From contig JAUCBN010000034.1 in NCBI GenBank assembly GCA_035048815.1, positions 7,852,737-7,916,736 of the forward strand: a stretch of DNA of 64,000 nt. Reading direction: 5' to 3'. The DNA is from Abelmoschus esculentus (taxonomy: Eukaryota > Streptophyta > Magnoliopsida > Malvales > Malvaceae). A model generated the notes under the pieces. The model was not told the DNA's origin. It saw nothing but the letters and a program-made list of their open reading frames with translations, and ran no database searches. Positions 1-11,044 of this stretch are shown here, piece after piece (position 1 is the stretch's first letter; each line of letters opens with the position of its first letter). Position numbers and translations under genes: made by a program.

Positions 1-885
1 AAATTTTAAAATAATTAAAGTTCCCATTATTCATTTGAAAAATCAAATTTTCAAAATATTCTCATTTTTTTATATAAAAATTGTTCAAAATTGGTTTAAA
101 AACTTTTAAGTTCTATAAAAATGGAGAGATAAAATTAAAAAAATCTTAAAATCGGTCTCCCTTTACTCAAAGCATCAAAGAATGGTTATTCCAATAAATA
201 TATAATAAAAATTGAATTCCAAAAAAATAAATCAAATGAAATGCAAGAAATTTAATTTAAATTTATCACTTAAATTAAAGGGGGATGTGAACACTTCCTT
301 ACTTAACCGTTCATCATTGTGTGTATAAAAATTTCTTGGTTCTTGAAATTGTTGACCAATTACTCCATTACACCTCTACGAGACAATCAAAATAATTTAG
401 GTATCCAAATTGCTTTAGATCTATAAGCATTAATAACACAAAGTTTAGTCCCTTAGGAATCCATTTTTCAACTGCATCATTTTTAGTTGAAATGATTAAC
501 TTTTTAGGATTCAAATATTTCTAAAATATTTCCCATTTACAAATACAGGGATTGCTAGATTGCCTTATATAAAAATTGATTTGTTAAAATTATTTTTCAT
601 TTTAAAACTCTTACAAATTAAATCATTTTCTTTCTTAAGATAATCTAATTATTTTTTCTGATCTTTTTCCATATTTTAAAATAAATTCTATAAGTTTAAA
701 ACTTTAAGATCAAGATCTTTGATTTTTGGTTCAAATTTAAAATTAGATTTTAATAGCAAATAATTTTCTAATTTCAAATTTGAAATTAATTTCTTGTTTA
801 TAGAAAATAAAGCCTTGAATTAAAAAACCAATTATCATAAGCTTTATGTAATTCATCATAAGTATAAGAATTAAAATTAAATAAG

Positions 886-1640
886 TTAGAAGATGCCTCC
901 CCTCATTGAGGGACATAAAACATAAGTAGGATACTTTATCCTCTTTGGTGGAGTCTTCATCACTCTACGTTTCCACACATACATTCTTTGATGATGATTT
1001 TTTTTGTTATATCGGGGATAATCATATTTAGTGTGTCTTATCTTCTTGTATTTAGAGAACTTGAGGGGATCCTTCATCTTCTTCTTTAATTCATGTTTGA
1101 AAGATTTTTTGTTGTCATTCTTCATGAATTGGGTGAATTCCTTGAAGGGATGGTCATCTCTTCATCTTCACTTTCCTCCTCACTTAATTCTTCTTGGTAT
1201 CTTGTAAAGGATTGAAGAATAATGATGTGGAGATCAACTCTTTGCTCTTTGATCTTCTCTCTCACTTTTTAGGGGTTAAAACATCATTTCATGTATAAGA
1301 AGAGATTCAATTAATTGATCAAGCTTGAGATTCTTTCAATTATTGGTTTTAATGGTAGTCGTCTTCTTTCTCTCTAATAATTTAAAAAGTGAATAGATCG
1401 ATTTTCAAACGAGTAGATCAAGCCTTGTCTCCTTCACCTTATTTATCCCTTCATGAGTCATTTTAATCATGTCTCATACCTCATTGACACTCTCACAAGA
1501 AGAGACTTTTTCATATTCATACATGTCCAATGCACAAAATATGATGTGCAAGACATTACAATTTAGCTCCAACATATTCTTGTCAATTGTATTCCATTAT
1601 TCCTTGCTTCTTTGTGGAACGAACATTATATCTTCAACAA
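886..1640 (-). pseudogene. Copia gag pseudogene (UBN2 domain and zinc knuckle)
   Basis: Gag forms the virus-like particle of the retrotransposon. On the minus strand the segments VSSCESVNEV, MTHEGINKVKETRLDLL and KNLKLDQLIESLLIHEM follow one another in the order expected of the UBN2 gag family. Further left comes a basic stretch containing KYKKIRHTKYDYP, a zinc knuckle in which the histidine remains but the cysteines have become Tyr or Ser/Phe, so it cannot bind zinc. The longest open piece is 886-1125 (79 codons). In-frame stops lie between the blocks. The family call is confident; the exact limits are not. Confidence 0.72.
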
Positions 1641-1815
1641 GATCACATCGACGATAATCCTTGGACTTATGAATTAAATCATTCTATTCCTTCAATAAGT
1701 ATAATGTTCACCCTTGAAGTATCTTGTCATTAAATATGCCATGAACAACCGATTGGATAGAAAGTTGGTTGAGCTTTTAGATCATCTCAATAGGTGGTTA
1801 AACCTTCTTGATTAA

Positions 1816-1834
1816 GCCTCACTCTAATACCAAT
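1816..1834 (-). other. Primer-binding site (tRNA-iMet-like) of the minus-strand Copia
   Basis: On the minus strand the sequence reads ATTGGTATTAGAGTGAGGC, close to the TGGTATCAGAGC primer site complementary to initiator methionine tRNA. It lies just upstream of the gag relic, as expected. It places the 5' LTR of this element immediately to the right, from about 1836. Confidence 0.6.
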
Positions 1835-1835
1835 T

Positions 1836-1949
1836 ATTGGGCTCAATTCCTTCAACTAAATTGATTGTTAAGTGATGGAGAAGTTAATTTTTGGGTGACG
1901 ATGGTGGAAACAATAAAAGAAAATTTACGCAAATGACTTAGAGTGATTC
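1836..1949 (-). repeat. Presumed 5' LTR fragment of the minus-strand Copia, part 1
   Basis: This follows the primer-binding site directly and so should be the 3' end of the 5' LTR in minus orientation. It is interrupted at 1950 by a solo LTR and appears to resume at 4147. There is no second copy in the window to confirm it. Confidence 0.4.
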
Positions 1950-4146
1950 TGTAACACCCGACCCGGATGTCACATTGGGCCTCCGGCCCAAAACCTGTAC
2001 TTCAAAATTTCCTTTCAAGGGCCCAACAAATAAATCAAATTTAAGTCCAAATACGATTCATAAATCCATTAAATTAAAACGAAAGCCCAAAATAAGTTAA
2101 AGAAACCGAAGCTCCAACATATTACAAACCGTTTAAAGCATTCGACCTAAATTAAAATAAGCAGAGTTACATTACATAGGGTTCGACATAGTACAAGCCC
2201 ACTAAATCTAATACATGTACTCTGACAACACGGTCGATGCTGAAATCCGAACCTTGATGGTGCTCCACGAACCGGCTTCACCTAACCTACGCACGAAAAC
2301 ATATTTCGAACGCTGAGCTACGAAAGCTCAATGGGTACGCCAAACTCGGCCAACATTATGCATATCATAAGCAGTAAAACATAACATATAAAATATCGTG
2401 CATGATATGATGATATAACATGCTTGCCTACCACATGGCATAAACAATGTATACTATCACACACAACATATACATGTCACATCACAAATAACACACAAGA
2501 GTGAGGCTCGCGTCCACACAGCATCGGGATCCTACACTCAGGATTGAGGCCGCCCTCAAATCCTATGCCCGGAATGTTACATCGGACATCTTCGAACGAG
2601 GCCGCCCAACGTTCGGAAAGGGGTGGAGGCCGCCCAACCAACTCCATGCTCGGAATGTTACATCGAACATCTTCGAGTGAGGCCGCCCAACACTCGGAAT
2701 AAAAGTCTTCAAACATCATCCGGCATGTTACATCGGATGGCCTTCGACGTGTTGCAACACTTATGGATATCCGGATTTCCAACAATTAAGGACTCATCAC
2801 ACATAAGCGATCCACCTAGGATCCTCACATCAAACGTATCAAGACTTAACATAACTTAGTCTTTCGGGGTTATAAACATCAAATTCATGTTAACAATTCA
2901 TTTCATTACTTCTAAGATTCAATATACCCTTTAATTCACTTATCGGACCTCAAACGAAGCTTATCTTGTTAAGTTCTTGCAGGGGTATCGATACCCTTAT
3001 GTAGGGTATCGAACCACCCTGCCTCAATACCCACCCAAAGAAGGCATCGAACCATGGGTATCGATACCAGTATCGATACCCATTGACCATTTCCAAAGTC
3101 AACGAAAGGGGACCCTCCAGCATCGGTACTGGCATCGATGCCATTATGCCACTGGAGGTCCCGGTATCGAACCATGGTTCGATACCCCTGTCCACAAAGC
3201 CAAATTTGACTCATGGGTATCGATACCGGTAGCCCGAGTATCGATACCCCCTGCACGAAATGCAGGTCTGCACTTAGAAAATTCTTAGGATTCATTCCTA
3301 AACTCGATCCAATCAGTACTAAAGTATTCCTACACATTATTTAGAGTGTTTAAGATAATTTAGTATCATTTTCAAACCATTAAACACATAAATACGAATT
3401 TTACCATTTAAAGACCTCATCAAGCAAACCAAGCCAAATCAAGCATACATACATGGATTCTATATGCTATGTGTTCTACCATGAAATGCAAAAAGATTGG
3501 AAAAGTTGGGAGTACCAACCTCTTGCAGGCAACAACAAAAGCGACCCTCTTCTTCCTCTTCAAGCTTTCCCTCTTCCCAAGCTTGATGATGACCCTCCAA
3601 CCTCTTTCTCTACAAGGAAAGGATTAAGCCAACTCTTAGATACTTCTATGGATGTTTTTAACCCTTTAAAACATCAAGAAAGCATAAAAACAACCCCCAA
3701 AACTTCATTCCCGGATTGCTCCCTAAACCCCCACTTAAACCTTTATCCCTACCAAAACAACACTTTCTTACCTCTTTTTATAGATCTCTAACAGCCCTAA
3801 AACTTACTCTTCAGCACAAAAACGAGATTCCCCCACTAAAGCATCAAAAACCTTACCTTTGATGATTGTTGTAAAGACAAAGGATGAAGAAAGAGTGAGG
3901 TTGTAAGGCATGATCTCATACCCTCTGCAAAAGCAGAAAATAATGTCCCTCAACCCCTCTTTTTTTCATTCTTTAGTCATTTACCAAAAAATCCTCAGCA
4001 AAAACTCTTAAGCCCAACAACCAACAAGCCCAACAAGACCCAACACAAAAACGAGGCCCAAAACCATAAACTCGGGGCCCAAAACCAAAGCCCAACACCA
4101 CGGGTTAACCCGACCCTCGGATCCGAATCCGGGTCGTTACAGATTC
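1945..4146. mobile_element. Solo LTR with 5-bp target duplication GATTC
   Basis: The LTR body is 1950-4141 (2192 bp). It begins TGTAACACCCGACCC and ends GGGTCGTTACA, with inverted TGT...ACA termini. The 5-bp duplication GATTC is perfect on both sides (1945-1949 and 4142-4146). No primer site, coding region or second LTR adjoins it, so it is a recombination-derived solo LTR. A minus-strand TATA-like TCTATAAAAAG near 3775-3786 hints at minus orientation, but a plus-strand CATAAATACG near 3387 is an alternative, so strand is left open. Long reading frames inside (for example 3453-3791) have no recognisable homology and are judged chance. Confidence 0.88.
2983..3248. repeat. Cluster of TATCGATA palindromes in the solo LTR
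   Basis: Within 266 bp there is a perfect 14-bp palindrome GGGTATCGATACCC (2983-2996), GGGTATCGATACC at 3056-3068 and 3215-3227, further TATCGATA cores at about 3071 and 3239, a variant palindrome GGCATCGATGCC (3131-3142), and half-sites GGTATCGAACC. Reading frames over this block are simply translations of the motif. Confidence 0.85.
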
Positions 4147-4419
4147 GAATTTCTAACCAAAGCCTACATCCACTACCATACCTTCCCAACTAAGTATTTC
4201 TAATTTCTCTAGGAATTTGTTCCCCTTTTCTTGGCTAAAGAGGCAATTGTTACAACCTAGACTCAATTTCCAAGCCTAAAATCCAAAGCTTACGATCCAA
4301 GCTTTGATAACTCTCTCTAAAAGTGAAAAAACATGCAAACAATAAATCTCCCTCACAAGGTTTATGTTTGCACTCTTAAGCACTCACACAATTTCCTAAA
4401 ACACATGAGCATTGTCGCG
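4147..4419 (-). repeat. Presumed Copia 5' LTR fragment, part 2
   Basis: This is the sequence to the right of the GATTC duplication and thus the continuation of the host sequence broken at 1949. It is A+T-rich without coding potential. I infer it belongs to the LTR of the minus-strand Copia. Where it ends against family X near 4420-4440 cannot be fixed. Confidence 0.35.
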
Positions 4420-5140
4420 CGTGTAAAATCCTACGCTCTTGTAGTGCAAGTATAAACTTTTCCAAGTTATAGTACAAAAGATTATCGTTCACACGAGGAT
4501 TGGTATTACTTTTGCAATATATTATTCCTACACAAAGAAAAATAAAAACACAAGTGTTGATTTGGATTTGGAATTGAACTAAGGTATTTAACTAAACTAA
4601 TTAAAATAATTAATTGAGAAATAGTCCATATTAGGTTGCTTCATATTGTGGATTGAGAATGTAAATTATCTTGGTTTTATAATGTAAGGTTAAATCTATC
4701 ATCTCGGCGGGTTGTTGAAAGGTCATCTTAGCTACCTTGACGGGGTTATACTTGAGCGGTAAGTTGAGAACTCAAATTTCAACAAAATGTCCTTTGATGA
4801 CTTCTCTTTATCCCTAATTCAGAGTGATATTGATGACCACATCTTGATGATACCTCTCGACGTGAATCAAGGATGAACACCAACCGATTTTACGTTCGTT
4901 TTAAACATTAAAATCTAAACTATCCCTAAGCCGAATTAGTCTTTACCAAAGTAGGTAAAAATCGTGTTTACTCATTTCGTGAGTGTCTCCCGAGCATGAA
5001 TGCAAGAAATAGTGAACGCCACGAGTAAACAAACTTTGAATAAAATATTTGTATTAATCAAAACTTAAATAAAGTAAAATTTTCTCTCACAACTACTCCA
5101 TAAAATAATCTTAGCCCTAAGGAAATTTAGAAAATAAATC
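4420..5140 (+). repeat. Dispersed repeat family X, copy 1
   Basis: This segment is recognisably the same sequence as 25593-26480 (same strand) and 20600-21468 (inverted). Shared blocks include GATTATCGTTCACACGAGG, CTACCTTGACGGGGTTATA, GTGATATTGATGACCAC, AACTACTCCATAAAATAATC and CTTAGCCCTAAGGAAATTTA. It has no open frame. The block with ATCGTTC..CACGAGGATTGG recalls a conserved stretch of LTRs or leaders in plant Athila/Tat-type elements, which is my best guess at its nature. Confidence 0.7.
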
Positions 5141-5232
5141 CAAAAATTACTTATAATTGTGCTAATTTGTGAAAATATGTAGAAATGGCCTATATTTCAA
5201 CTCAATTAACCAAAAAACTGACAATAATTATA

Positions 5233-5506
5233 CTCCCTCAATCCCATGAAAATTGTCCATTATTGACCTTTTTTTTGTCAATTTTTTTCAACAATGACTC
5301 ATAATTATTTAAAATTTATTATTTATAAAAATATAAAAAATATATTTTAGAAACATTTTATCAAGAAGTTTTTAAATATGTATCTTATAAAAATTAATTA
5401 TTTAAAATATTTAATATAAATAGAGTCAAACTATAAAAGAATTGACTTTTTAAAAGTCAATAATGGACAAGATAAGTGGGCCAAAGGTAGTAGTAAAAAG
5501 GGGGAA
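5233..5506. mobile_element. Stowaway/mariner-type MITE, imperfect
   Basis: The left end reads TA then CTCCCTCAATCCC, a typical Stowaway-like terminus next to a TA target. Inner arms AAAATTGTCCATTATTGAC (from about 5250) and GTCAATAATGGACAA (from about 5456) are inverted repeats of each other around an A+T-rich core. The right terminus, ending AGGGGGAATA, is eroded. There is no coding capacity, and size and arms fit a non-autonomous element. Confidence 0.65.
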
Positions 5507-6399
5507 TATAAAATAGGACTATTGTACACTTATCATACCCTCAAAATCGAACTATTACTTGTTTTCAAGTAATGCAAACTAATCTAAGTTAACAATTTTT
5601 ATGGCAATATACCCATCTAGTTGCAGCTGCGGGGTTTCTCTCTTTTGCTCTTTCTCTTCGGATTTCTAGGATTTCCTAGGAATTACACTATAAGTCTCGT
5701 GAGTGTGTAGTTATGAGAAACACTGATTCTCTGAGTTCTAAATAAATTCTAAGTTCAAGACTATCAACTTGGATTCTATTTCTTTTAATTTTTCTCTTCC
5801 CCAAACTATATATATATATATATATATATATGTTACTTGAGCCAATTTCGGGCACCTATAGTATAGAGAAGAGCTAATGAGACCTATAACCTGTTTCGGG
5901 CATCTCTAAGGAATTAGTCTAGAGTCGGTTTTAGGAATTATAGTTGTTATCCAAAGTCTAAGTCTCTATTACCTAGTTTAAAAGGAATTCCTAAAATCAG
6001 ACAAGTCACAACAATGTTTATAATTTTTCAGACTCATAATTTAATTCTAAGTATTATTCCTTGAAAACCTTAAAAAATGAAAGCATAAGGAAAGGTGGGC
6101 TATGCCGCAACGGGTGGTTGGACATATAATTGTCGAAGTAGTTTTTTCATAAAAATTTATGACTTAAAAAGATTTTGCATAAAGAGATTAATTATATAGG
6201 GTATTAAGAAAATTCATAATTAGTTTCATGCATTTTACATCAGATTGTTATAAAATATGGAAATATTTCCCCAAACTCGAGAGATACATTACTCTCAATG
6301 CATAAACCATAAAGAAGAAAATAAAAAATTAAACAAGCATAAAAGAAATCAAAAAATTGAAAATGAAAAATATAAGGCTACCCCTTAGATAGTAGGTGA
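5507..6399. other. Non-coding A+T-rich stretch with an (AT)n run
   Basis: No gene is visible. A dinucleotide (TA)n run lies at about 5807-5831. The segment TTTCGGGCACCT near 5850 recurs as TTTCGGGCATCT near 5900. On the minus strand, AGTTTGGGGAAG-type purine tracts (near 5795 and 6265) resemble the region before the 3' LTR of Athila/Tat elements. Confidence 0.5.
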
Positions 6400-6660
6400 C
6401 TCAGATAAGTACTCTGTGTCGCTGGGGATAATCAACTTCATCTTGGCCGGCACCTTTCACTTTCTTTGTTGCTCTTGACGGCTAGACACGAGTGAGAGTA
6501 GGGCTCGGCTTGGTGACCTCATCTTTCGAATCAAGATGGATAACGACCAAGGGAGTGGCTTTCCTCTTTGCTCTCGATCTTGGTTGTCCTATAAGTGCCT
6601 CCACATTTCGCATCGTGGACTCGAAGTGTCCGGAAGAGTCACTCCAATAGAAGTGATCAA
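6400..6660 (-). pseudogene. C-terminal coding relic of a Gypsy-like element, unassigned
   Basis: On the minus strand one frame reads through segments such as EHFESTMRNVEALIG and QPRSRAKRKATP, followed by KDEVTKPSP and a stop, then a basic tail. The lysine/arginine-rich composition and the position before AGTTTGGGG tracts suggest the tail of an element-encoded protein. I do not recognise the family. A plus-strand frame at 6536-6811 lies over it and looks like an artefact. Confidence 0.35.
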
Positions 6661-7292
6661 AAGAGTCTTGGGCTGTTGCCTTAACCTTTTTCGGGTGCCC
6701 ATCCTTAAGAATTCTGTCACTAATTTTGTTGTGGTAGTGAATAGCTCGGTTTTCACCGCAACTACTGATAAGTACACAATAGTTCTATATTATATGCCTC
6801 TTTTAATTTAATTATTACATTTAATTCGGATAATTAAGTGGCAATACTATACATTTCAGCACAATTTCTACAATTCAACATATGTGCAATTGTTATTCAT
6901 TTTATGCAATATTTAATAAAAAATATTGTTATCATTTTCTTTCTTTGATAAGTAATATGCCACCACGATAATATTCTATCATAGTAGACGAGGAAGAAAA
7001 TAGTAGTCTAAGGCCATCAGACATTACTAAGATATGCAGAGATGAGGAATGAACATATCAAACAGACTTGGATGAGACATAGAAAAGCACCCGTTGAGGC
7101 GACAAACAATGTCGTTGGGTAGAACTTGGACTTTCTGATATGGTGTGCGACTTGGAGAAGATAAAAAGCCAGATTTTTATAGAAAAGCTATGAGAAGAAT
7201 AAAGCAGAAAAGAGCAAGGAAAGTCAAGGCCAAAGCCACGTGAAAAAAAAAAACTTAAGTCAATTAGTAATTAAAATAAAGAGATTTATTCT
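6661..7292 (-). repeat. Left part of family X copy 2, displaced by insertion
   Basis: The minus strand of about 7130-7290 reads CACGTGGCTTTGGCC followed by TTTCCTTGCTCTTTTCTG, matching 26508-26580 (CACGTGGCTTTGACC, TTTCCTTGCTTTTCTC). Because 20600-21468 is the neighbouring part of the same repeat, the two halves were contiguous before the 13-kb insertion between them. The left half (6661-7130) has no further match in the window and shows nothing else I can name. Confidence 0.55.
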
Positions 7293-7632
7293 TGTAACCT
7301 CCTCGACTCGGTCTAGATACCACCCGACTCGAACGAGTTACACGGGGAATATCGAGGCTAATCTAGAGACTCACCCCGATAAACAACCCTAATTTTTTTT
7401 GTTTTTATCTTATCTAAATGCTTGAATTAGATCCTACATGTTCAGGCAAGGACTGAGTTCAATTGTAGTGAAAATCGATAAGAAACGAGTCCTAATTTAA
7501 CCAAACAAGTTATAGGGACCTAAACCACATATCACAACATGTTCTCTAGATGCAAATCATCCTAGATAGAAATTCATAACATAGATTAATATTTGCATAT
7601 TTCAAGATACATATCAACCTAGAAAACATATC
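7293..7632 (-). mobile_element. Solo LTR A (TGTARCGCCC family), left segment
   Basis: On the plus strand it begins TGTAACCTCCTCGACTCGG, the 3' end of an LTR lying in minus orientation, and matches the first 340 bp of the solo LTR at 51893. The 5-bp target duplication ATTCT lies at 7288-7292 and again at 20596-20600 beyond the other segment. A 10.5-kb element inserted at 7633 splits the LTR. Confidence 0.85.
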
Positions 7633-10600
7633 TGTAATAACCATTTTTGGCCCAAGTTAACCAAATCTCTAAACTGAAACCCTAAAACCAAACCCCCTAA
7701 ATCTTATACCTTAATTATATGTAATATTAAATAATAAATAAATCATAAATTCAAATTCAAAAAATATATTATTATTATTATTATTATAAACAATCCATTA
7801 CAATAGTTAAACACTTATCAAAGTCCAAATGTCAAGCCCACTACACAAACTCAATTACCGTACACATCCAAGCTCGTTTACAATATTCAAAACCAATTAC
7901 AACCCAAAACCCATCAGCTAAACTGTTTACCCATTACCAACCCGGGTATGACCCGAATAGAAACTCAACCCTTCAATGGCCTCAATCGACGCTTCTTTTT
8001 CCCCAGTTTACCGCTCGTCTTCTGGAAATTCCAGAGGAATCTGGAGATAAACCATTGCTGCCTCTTCAGTTCCATCCACCTCAGACCGCCGACCATTCGC
8101 CTGCACCGGTAAATCAGCCAAGTCACCGGAGCCTCTTTTTAACCTTGCATTCGACAAACCGAAGCAAATTGGTCCCCCCTGCTCTGCAATCTTCATAACC
8201 GTCCAATACAAAGGATGAACTGTGGTCCCTCTTGTCCTCATCTCATACAACAGTACATACCAGCAAACAAACAAACAAAAACGACAGCAAAATCAGAGCA
8301 AATTAGAGCATTTTCTTTTTTTTTAATAAATTTAAAGTGGCTATAAAAGCCAGAATCAGACCATTGTAATACTCAGACGGAATTAATTTCATAAAGGAAT
8401 ACAGGAAAACTCAGAGCATTTTTGCTTCTTTTTTTACATTCGAATAAGAAACGTTAGGGTTTTACCTTTTGAAGAGGAGCTCAGTTTCTCGTCGTCAGTC
8501 TCTTCTTCACCGTTTCTTCTTCTCCAATTTAAAATCATGTTTTTTTTTCAGATCTCGATTTAAAAAAAAGTTTTGGTATCAATTTCGGGATTTCAAATAG
8601 AAAAAGGTATTTTGTTTTCGACGTCGAGTTTAGATTTGGGTTTTAAAATGAAAAAGGAAAGATTTTTGAATGTTTTCGCCGTCGTCGGCCGCCGTTATAC
8701 GGTGGTTCAATCGCCGAAATCTGAAAATAAGAACTAGGGTTCTTTCTTCTTTTCAGAGCGTTTTTTAAGCTCTCTCTTTTCTGGTTTCCATGAGAAATGA
8801 AGAGAAGAATAAAAGGGAGACCATTTTGGCCGTGCTTATTTTGTATATATATGATCAGTGAAACGACGTCGTTTTAAGGGCTCTGTTAGCGTGTGGTGAC
8901 CCGATTCGGAGGGAAGGATCCGCGTATTTCGGTTAGTGGGATAATTACAGAGTCGTTCCCTGGATTTCTATGACGTTTGGCTTTCGATCATGGTAAAATC
9001 ACTCTTTTAATCCTTGGAATTTGTTTTCCGTTTCAATTTCGTTCTTTTCATCTTGTTTTTGTTTTAAATCGACTCTTTATTTCTTGTTTTTAACATTTTG
9101 ACCCTTGATTTTCTTTTCTGTTCTGTTTTGTTATTTTATTTAAATATTTGTTAAATTTTATTTAACTTTATTACCATGTAGCCTATTTTCAGAGAAATTT
9201 TAATCTTCTTTATATCTCTTTTTTTTATTTTATCATTCATTTAATTTTGGTTATTAAAAGTTCCCAAAAGATTATTTGCTTTTAAATTTATCATGATTTT
9301 ATTCCTAAATTTATTTTGTTCATTTCTGTTATTAATTTTCTTTACCTTTTTAAATATTATTAATTAGCATTAATTTCTATTCTTTTTCACTATCTCGTAA
9401 AAGGGGAATAACTTTATTAATTCGTTTAAATTTTTCATTGTATTCTATGCTTTTGATTTTAAATTTTTCCCTTAATTCCCCTTACATGGTTTTCCTTTTC
9501 TTATTTTTTTATTATTATAAAATGTCTTCATATAATTTCCTTTTGTAATACCGTTATACCTTTCTTTTTATTCTTTATTATTTACTTTCCTTTATAAAAT
9601 ATAGTTGTTTATTATATACATTCTATACCCTTTAATATAGATAAGGATCGTATGATATATTTATTCAGTATTATAACTTATGTATTATTATATATTATAA
9701 TATAACATATGTTTATTTTATTTATTTGTTCAATCGACTTTACGATGACCCGCAACGGGGATGATCCGTATTATTTATAGCTCATTCGCCCTAACATCTA
9801 ACATTTTATTTTCTTGTATTTAATTTACCGCATTTAATTTTCCGTATTTAATTTCCAATATTTACTTTATCTTATTTATTTCCTTGCTTTTTATTTTACC
9901 GCTTTTAATTTCTCTTATATATTTGATGTAATTTAAATTCATGCTCTTTCAATTTCTTTGTATTTATTTATGCTTGTAAATATTTGTAAACATTTTGTTC
10001 AACATATAATATTTAACGCTTAATTAATTTAATTAATAAAAAATACGATATCTCAATATTCGATCGTAACGGACCTGACATCAGGCGTAATGGTGGCGGT
10101 TTATGCGTTTACCTTTGAATATCGAGTTCTTTAAAATATATTCGTATTCTTAAATGGATAATAAATTAATAAAAATACGAACTTGCAAATTTCCAATTTG
10201 GATAATTATATTCGATTAGGTACCAATCTTTGGTGGGGGGTATTTTTATATCCCATCTGTAACCGACTCACGAACCCATTTTTTTTAGAATCTCTGGTTT
10301 CAACGGTGCTCGGTCTACCAAAGTGATGGGTGACGACTCCATTATTTTTCTAAACTAAGTTACATTCTTTTTTAAAATAAATTTGAATTTTATTCCAAAT
10401 AAATCTCAATTTTATATTATTTAAACCTATTTTTAAACCTTAATTTTCTAAATAAAATGCCCAATTTTCTAATTTAAACCTAATTTTTTCAATTCTCTAA
10501 TTTTGACCTAAATTCTCAATTCTTTAAATAAATCCCTAATTTTTTAAACAAATCCCTAATTTACAATTTGGAACCCTGATTTTAAAATCTTTCTCAAATT

Positions 10601-10732
10601 CACCGATTTATCCCATTTTTTTTATTTTTTAAACATCTCCCAAATTTTCACAAATAAACAATATTTTTTTAACGACCCCAAATTTCTAATCCATTTCATT
10701 TTCGAAAAATTAATATTTTTCGGGTCGTTACA
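7633..10732 (+). repeat. 5' LTR of the 10.5-kb element
   Basis: This 3100-bp LTR starts TGTAATAACC and ends CGGGTCGTTACA. It matches 14593-18177 along its whole length except for a MITE found only in the 3' copy. Both copies carry an (ATT)n run (near 7770), a segment ending ACGACGTCGTTTTAAGGG (near 8865) and the phrase CGACTTTACG..GACCCGCAACGGGG (near 9735). Differences between the copies are frequent, so the insertion is not recent. Confidence 0.9.
8008..8274 (-). CDS. Antisense reading frame in the 5' LTR, function unknown
   Basis: An 88-codon frame on the strand opposite to the element. Its downstream half contains RLKRGSGDLAD, ANGRRSEVDGTEEAAM and LQIPLEF, all retained with few changes in the matching frame of the 3' LTR (14910-15314). 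The upstream half is in another frame from the 3' copy because the G run before GGPICF is one base longer here. The splice acceptor seen in the 3' copy is altered here (CTG instead of CAG). I recognise no domain. It may be a captured host exon, an element-specific antisense protein or a chance frame. Confidence 0.35.
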   Translation of the reverse strand: MFVCWYVLLYEMRTRGTTVHPLYWTVMKIAEQGGPICFGLSNARLKRGSGDLADLPVQANGRRSEVDGTEEAAMVYLQIPLEFPEDER

Positions 10733-10734
10733 TT

Positions 10735-10752
10735 TGGTGACTCCGCTGGGGA
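10735..10752 (+). other. Primer-binding site of the 10.5-kb element
   Basis: TGGTGACTCCGCTGGGGA begins two bases after the LTR end. Its reverse complement ends in CCA as a tRNA 3' end should. Sites of this form are known in the Tat/Ogre group and are usually attributed to tRNA-Arg; the tRNA identity is from memory. Confidence 0.85.
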
Positions 10753-10915
10753 CAAATTTTGTTTTTACAACAAGGAGAGTCAAGCCTTAGGATGAATATT
10801 TTTTTCCTAATTGAAAAATGCAAGTTCATTTTGGAATTAATTTAATATCTTTTTAGGAATGTGAATTTATTTTAATGCATTTAAAAATTTGACATATAAA
10901 CCAGTTCGTCTAAGT

Positions 10916-10930
10916 GGGGGGGGGGGGGGG
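10916..10930 (+). repeat. Run of 15 G in the leader
   Basis: An uninterrupted homopolymer of 15 G in a very A+T-rich neighbourhood, 164 bases after the primer site. It may be genuine slippage or a sequencing error. Confidence 0.9.
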
Positions 10931-10940
10931 AAATGCTAGC

Positions 10941-11044
10941 GCTTTCGTGAGGATATTGTTCCTCCGTATGGGCCTAGTAAGTACCTTCAGGGCTCGACTA
11001 CCCTATGTTTTCGTGGGAATATTGTTTCCCCGTATGGACATAGC
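10941..11044 (+). repeat. Two direct repeats in the leader
   Basis: CTTTCGTGAGGATATTGTTC..CCGTATGGGCCTAG (10941-10977) recurs in diverged form as TTTTCGTGGGAATATTGTTT..CCGTATGGACATAG (11007-11044). The spacing is about 67 bases, and both units lie in the untranslated leader. Confidence 0.7.

Larger units (their letters stand above)
1..1835 (-). mobile_element. Degenerate Copia (SIRE-like) gag/pol relic, 5' half
   Basis: Read on the minus strand, this stretch runs from a primer-binding site at its right end through a Copia-type gag into a decayed gag-protease spacer at the left window edge. Visible landmarks are the UBN2-type gag core (about 1270-1640), a zinc-knuckle relic (about 1005-1060) and fragments such as WIPK near 400-430 that resemble the linker before the protease. 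Many stops and frameshifts break it, so it is an old copy. Protease, integrase and RT would lie left of the window. It resembles the better preserved gag at 48062-48583, suggesting the same broad lineage. Confidence 0.7.

Noticed and set aside
2950..3337. Several overlapping frames rich in VSIP and YRYW motifs
   Set aside because: They are produced by the TATCGATA palindrome, which reads similarly on both strands.
3453..3791. Frame of 112 codons in the solo LTR
   Set aside because: No recognisable homology; it lies within an LTR body and the antisense strand is the likelier transcript direction.
6536..6811. Plus-strand frame of 91 codons
   Set aside because: It is opposite a more protein-like minus-strand relic.
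8460..8870. Host gene promoter on the minus strand
   Set aside because: The same sequence sits in the other LTR at 15440-15860, so it is part of the LTR and not a resident host promoter; treated instead as a finding about the LTR.
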